Shown in pieces: positions 60,229 through 64,000 of a DNA stretch of 64,000 nucleotides (its first letter is position 1; each line of letters starts with the position of its first letter). Below the pieces are notes generated by a model. It was not told the origin of the DNA. It saw nothing but the letters and a program-made list of their open reading frames with translations, and did no database searches. Source of the stretch: Lineus longissimus (taxonomy: Eukaryota; Nemertea; Pilidiophora; Heteronemertea; Lineidae); the NCBI RefSeq assembly GCF_910592395.1, contig NC_088309.1:4590501-4654500 (forward strand), written 5' to 3'. A program made the translations under genes and the position numbers.

Positions 60229-63200
60229 ATGATTATGAAGAGCAACGAGAGATATCTCTATTTCGTGACATTCCTTCTCGGGATTGCTTGGGTTTTGACA
60301 ATGTTCTACTGTTCACACGACGCCAAGCAGACTCGTAAGAATGCTGTGCACTTGGAGAAAAGACATGAAAACCATGAGGCGTTAATAGAGATTCAAAGGA
60401 CAACACAAGAGCACGTCACCGCACGAGTGGAAAAAGTAAAGCAAATAGTGAGGTATGAAGAACATTTTGTATTGTACGAAAGCGCTCAGAAGACTCATCC
60501 CAATTTGATTTGGCCTCCACATCAGGTCTATTCAATCCGATTAGCCTATGTACGCACCCCCCCCCCCGTCATCAAATCATATCCTCCTCCTTCACCTACC
60601 GTCGTTCACGTACTGCAGTAGCTTCGTGAGTCTTTTGGTAGGTCAAATAAGAAAACTACGGTTGAGCCATCCCCAATAGAGTGTTAAAAGCTTCTTGCTC
60701 GAAAAAACGATCGAATGTCTCACTTTCGGGGAAGATTTATTTAAAGATTTATTTAAAAACCGATCGAGCTCAGCTTAAGACTATCTTCATATTTCAGGCC
60801 GACGTCTAGTATCCCCCGAGCATTGCCAATGCTAAAGAAGGAAGACCCAAGTCCGACCATCCAGATCTCCTGTGTCATTTGTGGCTCACGAATGGAGCAG
60901 GCACTGGTCATGATCAAATCGCTGGTTGTGTTCACCAAAACTAAACCACACCTGAACCTGTTCGTCGAGAACAACCTGATGCATCAGGTCTACTCTCAGG
61001 TAGTGAAATTCGTGTTCAAATAAAAGGGTTATAAAATATTGGTATTGGGGAGAAAGATTTCAAATGTAATGATCACTTCCTAGGGTCCTTGTATAACAGC
61101 CTGGTTCGCAACTGATGCTGATACCTCCTATAATTCGCTAAGTTCAAGATCTCCAAATTACGCAAGGGACCCCGTTATCTTCCAGTCTCATCTGCTCCCG
61201 GACTACATGTATATATGAAGGAATTGTATAGACTTTTGCTCAGCAATTCATCATTGCAGAAGACAGGGTTTTTTTCAGTCATGTTCGAAGCCGTACGGGT
61301 GTTAAACAATCACAAAAAAGTAATGCCGCACTTTGTACTTTTGCATAGCGAATTATCTGCATGCTTTTACTTGCCGTTTTCAGATTGAAAGATGGCCGTC
61401 GGAGATAAAGGAAAGTTTCGAACACACCATCCACCCAGTTCAGTATCCACCTGGTCTCAATGAAGCTGAATGGAAGGGCAGTTACTGGCCGTGCTCAACA
61501 TTCAGGCTCTTTTTGCCGGTAGGCTACAACACCTCTGCTACTGTTATAGACAAGAGTAATTCATGAACAGATCTTCTTCTGTAGAAAACAAATGAACACG
61601 AACCAGTTGTTTCATCGACAATATTTAATCATAGTTGAGAACAGTAACAGGCACGGACCGTACTTTCCGATTCCTTGATCATTTTTCCGAATAGGTATCG
61701 GTGCAGGATCGGTGTGTAGTTTTATTCATTGACAGGTTATCAAACAGGTACAACTATCGATGCATAGGTTTAGCTATCAACTGGTCATCTTTGCATTCAT
61801 ATGGGTACTGAAGCTTTTAGTTTGGTCTATGTTGATGGAGAGGACGAGAAGCAGTTTCTTTACCTTTGCCAGTTTAGGTCCATGGTGGGTAAAATATGTA
61901 GCAACAGCTTGAGTAGTTGAAACGTGTGGACGATTACATTATTGTTGCTTGGTTCTCTTTTAGTACTTGCTCCCCAAACTTGACGCCTCCATCTACGTGG
62001 ACACGGACCTAGTTTTCTTCAACCCCGTTGAGGATCTCTGGGACTTATTCCATGACTTCAGTTCGGTTCAGCTGACGGCCATGGTCAGAGAGCATGAGGA
62101 TGCATCGATTGGCTGGTACAACCGCTTTGCGAAGCATCCTTATCATCCTCCATTAGGTAAGACCATCACTGTTAGCAGTACTACATCAATATAAAAAAAC
62201 TAATCGAATCAGTTGTCTAATTTTTATCCTAGAAAGATTTTCTTTTCACTGGTACTAGGGTTTGGCGAGGGTTTTCCGTGGTGGATGTATGGTCCTCTGG
62301 TTTTTTGGCCACCCGTTTAGTTCTGCCATAGTGAATATTTCACGTCAAGTGCACTTCATCTGCACGTCATCTCTAGGGATAGGAGGTAATGACGAAATAT
62401 TTTGAAAGTCAAATAGGTCATGGGCATGCATCTCGAAAAATGGATTGTTCTCTCCTGTTACAGGTTTAAATAGCGCTGTAATGCTAATGAACTTCACACG
62501 GATGAGGGAGTTTGGCTGGATGGATATGTCGGTGAAGTTATTCAATGAATACAAGGGAAAACTGCCATGGACGGACCAGGACATCATGAATATCATATAT
62601 CATTACCATCCCGGTGAGTAGGAGCATCGTTGATGAAACATTCCCATGAAAATATGACTCCACAATATGAAATATCCATACAATGTCAAAACAATTTGCT
62701 GGTCGGATTCTGTCATGATCGTGGTCCAACTGATGGGCGGAGGCCTACACATAGGCCTATTCTATGCATCGGTTGATTGAGAGGAGTTTGATTCTACCAA
62801 CATTCCCGCAGCATTCCCTTTAACAGTCTTGCATTTCTTTCAGAAAGGGTTTTTCTACTGCCATGTAACTGGAATTTTCGATACGTACACTGCCACTACA
62901 AAGACAAAGCTAATATCGGCCATATTGGATTATGCCCCGATGCCGAGAAGAAGGGAGCATTCATTGTACATGGAAACGACCGAGCCTTTACTAGAAACAA
63001 CTGGCCGGCCATCAGGGGAGTTTATAAAGCAATGAAAAATGTAAGCCCTTATTCGTTTGAGTTATCACCCAACCTTGATGTGATGGATAATTTGGGGTTG
63101 AAATAAAACAACCACACACCACACGTGGAAAATCCATGAGGTTACACTGACATCATAATCGTGATGTCCTTCTCGGTGATATATATCCACACACCATTAT

Positions 63201-63597
63201 GTCCAATTTTCATCATTTTGATTATCGGTATATCATTCTGACATCATCACTGTCATGTGACATCAACATGATCCATGGTGTTATTTTGACGTCATGGTCG
63301 AACATGATATCATTTTGACTCAGCGGAAGGCGCAGTATGAGAACCACTCGTCTAGGATTTAAAGTTGTTAGGTCTTGGCCAAAGTCGGGTACAGACAAAT
63401 CTATTGTCGCTTTCTTCTTCTGATGTGAGAATTCGCGTTCTTTTCAGTACGAGTTTGAATCGAATCTCCGAACAGGCCTACTCGATCCTTTACTGAAATA
63501 CATTGAAGATGAAGCCAAGATGACGCCGTGTCGGGAAAAGAAAGACGTCATCACGTTAAACTTGAAGAGATTGATCGAAGAGAGTGAACAGAGCTGA
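60229..63597 (+). CDS. GXYLT: Glucoside xylosyltransferase-like type II glycosyltransferase (7 coding exons, 416 aa)
   Basis: Exons 60229-60452, 60798-60999, 61384-61518, 61964-62156, 62464-62613, 62844-63040, 63448-63597; total 417 codons ending TGA. Short cytosolic tail, one membrane anchor (about 9-28, YLYFVTFLLGIAWVLTMFYC), coiled-coil-prone stem (about 38-75), then a GT8-type catalytic domain: ISCVICGSRMEQALVMIKSL, YWPCSTFRLFLP, the metal-binding DxD as YVDTDLVFF (DTD 200-202), LNSAVMLMNFTRMRE, PWTDQDIMNII and FIVHGNDRAF. Human GXYLT1 and 2 are about 440 aa and add xylose to O-glucose on Notch EGF repeats in the ER/Golgi; the order of motifs fits that family better than LARGE or glycogenin. 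GXYLT1 versus 2 cannot be decided. Alternative ATG at codon 3. Confidence 0.92.
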
Positions 63598-63774
63598 CAC
63601 TTGGAAGATGCCATGATTCTGAAATTATACGATACGAAGAAAACCTGAATGTTAGGTGCAGCGTCAATAACTTTTCTTGGAATGCTTCACTGCAATACTA
63701 GAATTGATTTTAAACTTTATTCATAATGCTTTTTGATTGTTTTTGATTGTGACATCGTCATCAGTGTTTTCCTG

Positions 63775-63870
63775 GGGGACATGGGTGATCGCATGCCAAT
63801 CTACCGTCGTTGTGCGTATATCCAGGAGACTTAAGGATTGACATTCACTGCCGGTAAGTCCGGCATGAGA
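63775..63870 (-). repeat. Short dispersed element, copy 3
   Basis: Reverse complement matches 1611-1686 closely: CATGCCGGACTTACCGGCAG, TATACGCACAACGACGGTAG and TTGGCATGCGATC. Lies 180 bp beyond the GXYLT-like stop codon, probably in its 3' UTR. Confidence 0.65.
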
Positions 63871-63901
63871 TAATGGTGCAACTACCATTCCCGAGTGTAT
63901 A

Positions 63902-63926
63902 AATCTTGTCGTGCACTTCGACAAGA
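63902..63926. other. Perfect short hairpin in 3' flank of the GXYLT-like gene
   Basis: ATCTTGTCG and CGACAAGAT form a 9-bp perfect stem around a seven-base loop. Confidence 0.5.
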
Positions 63927-64000
63927 TATGTTTTGGGCAGGGGTTTCCTAGTTCTTTCGTCCTTCAACCACTGCGGTACAAGAAGCATGAAATATTCTAA

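Overview
The window is nuclear DNA of an invertebrate metazoan. Genes are split by short GT-AG introns, intergenic DNA is AT-rich and full of dispersed elements, and the protein set (SLC16 transporter, SMN, SERF, NUDT17, glucoside xylosyltransferase) is bilaterian. I cannot name the species; a marine deuterostome or lophotrochozoan fits the WSC/PAN/SRCR architecture best, but that is inference. All gene models were assembled by hand from splice sites. In every multi-exon model the exon lengths sum to a whole number of codons.

Layout. 1-98: last coding exon of a gene that starts outside the window, with its 3' UTR to about 600. 2189-4949 (+): 505-residue SLC16/monocarboxylate-type transporter. 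5627-10791 (-) and 12191-17567 (+): a head-to-head pair of paralogous secreted multidomain proteins (WSC-like, small Cys module, PAN, SRCR, aerolysin/ETX-MTX2-like pore-forming region, Cys-rich tail). This pair is the most unusual content here. About 17.7-39 kb: no protein gene recognised, but many dispersed and tandem repeats, a LINE fragment on the minus strand, and several families of exon-like cassettes with good splice-site matches. 39212-41199 (+): SERF. 45227-47477 (-): SMN. 47728-50395 (+): NUDT17, head-to-head with SMN over 250 bp. About 51.4-53.4 kb: a degenerate minisatellite of about 80 bp period. 54523-57167 (-): an unrecognised acidic, probably nuclear protein ending in a basic nuclear-localisation-type motif. 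59.0-59.4 kb: a decayed C2H2 zinc-finger relic in inverted orientation. 60229-63597 (+): GXYLT-family glycosyltransferase.

How the genes relate. SERF, SMN and NUDT17 form a compact housekeeping block. SERF next to SMN recalls the SMN1-SERF1A neighbourhood of human 5q13. The two pore-forming-type genes share a divergent intergenic region of 1.4 kb and the same domain order, so they look like an inverted duplication that could be co-expressed as a secreted defence, venom or mucus component; this function is inference. The SLC16 gene and the minus-strand pore-forming-type gene converge, with candidate poly(A) signals lying past each other.
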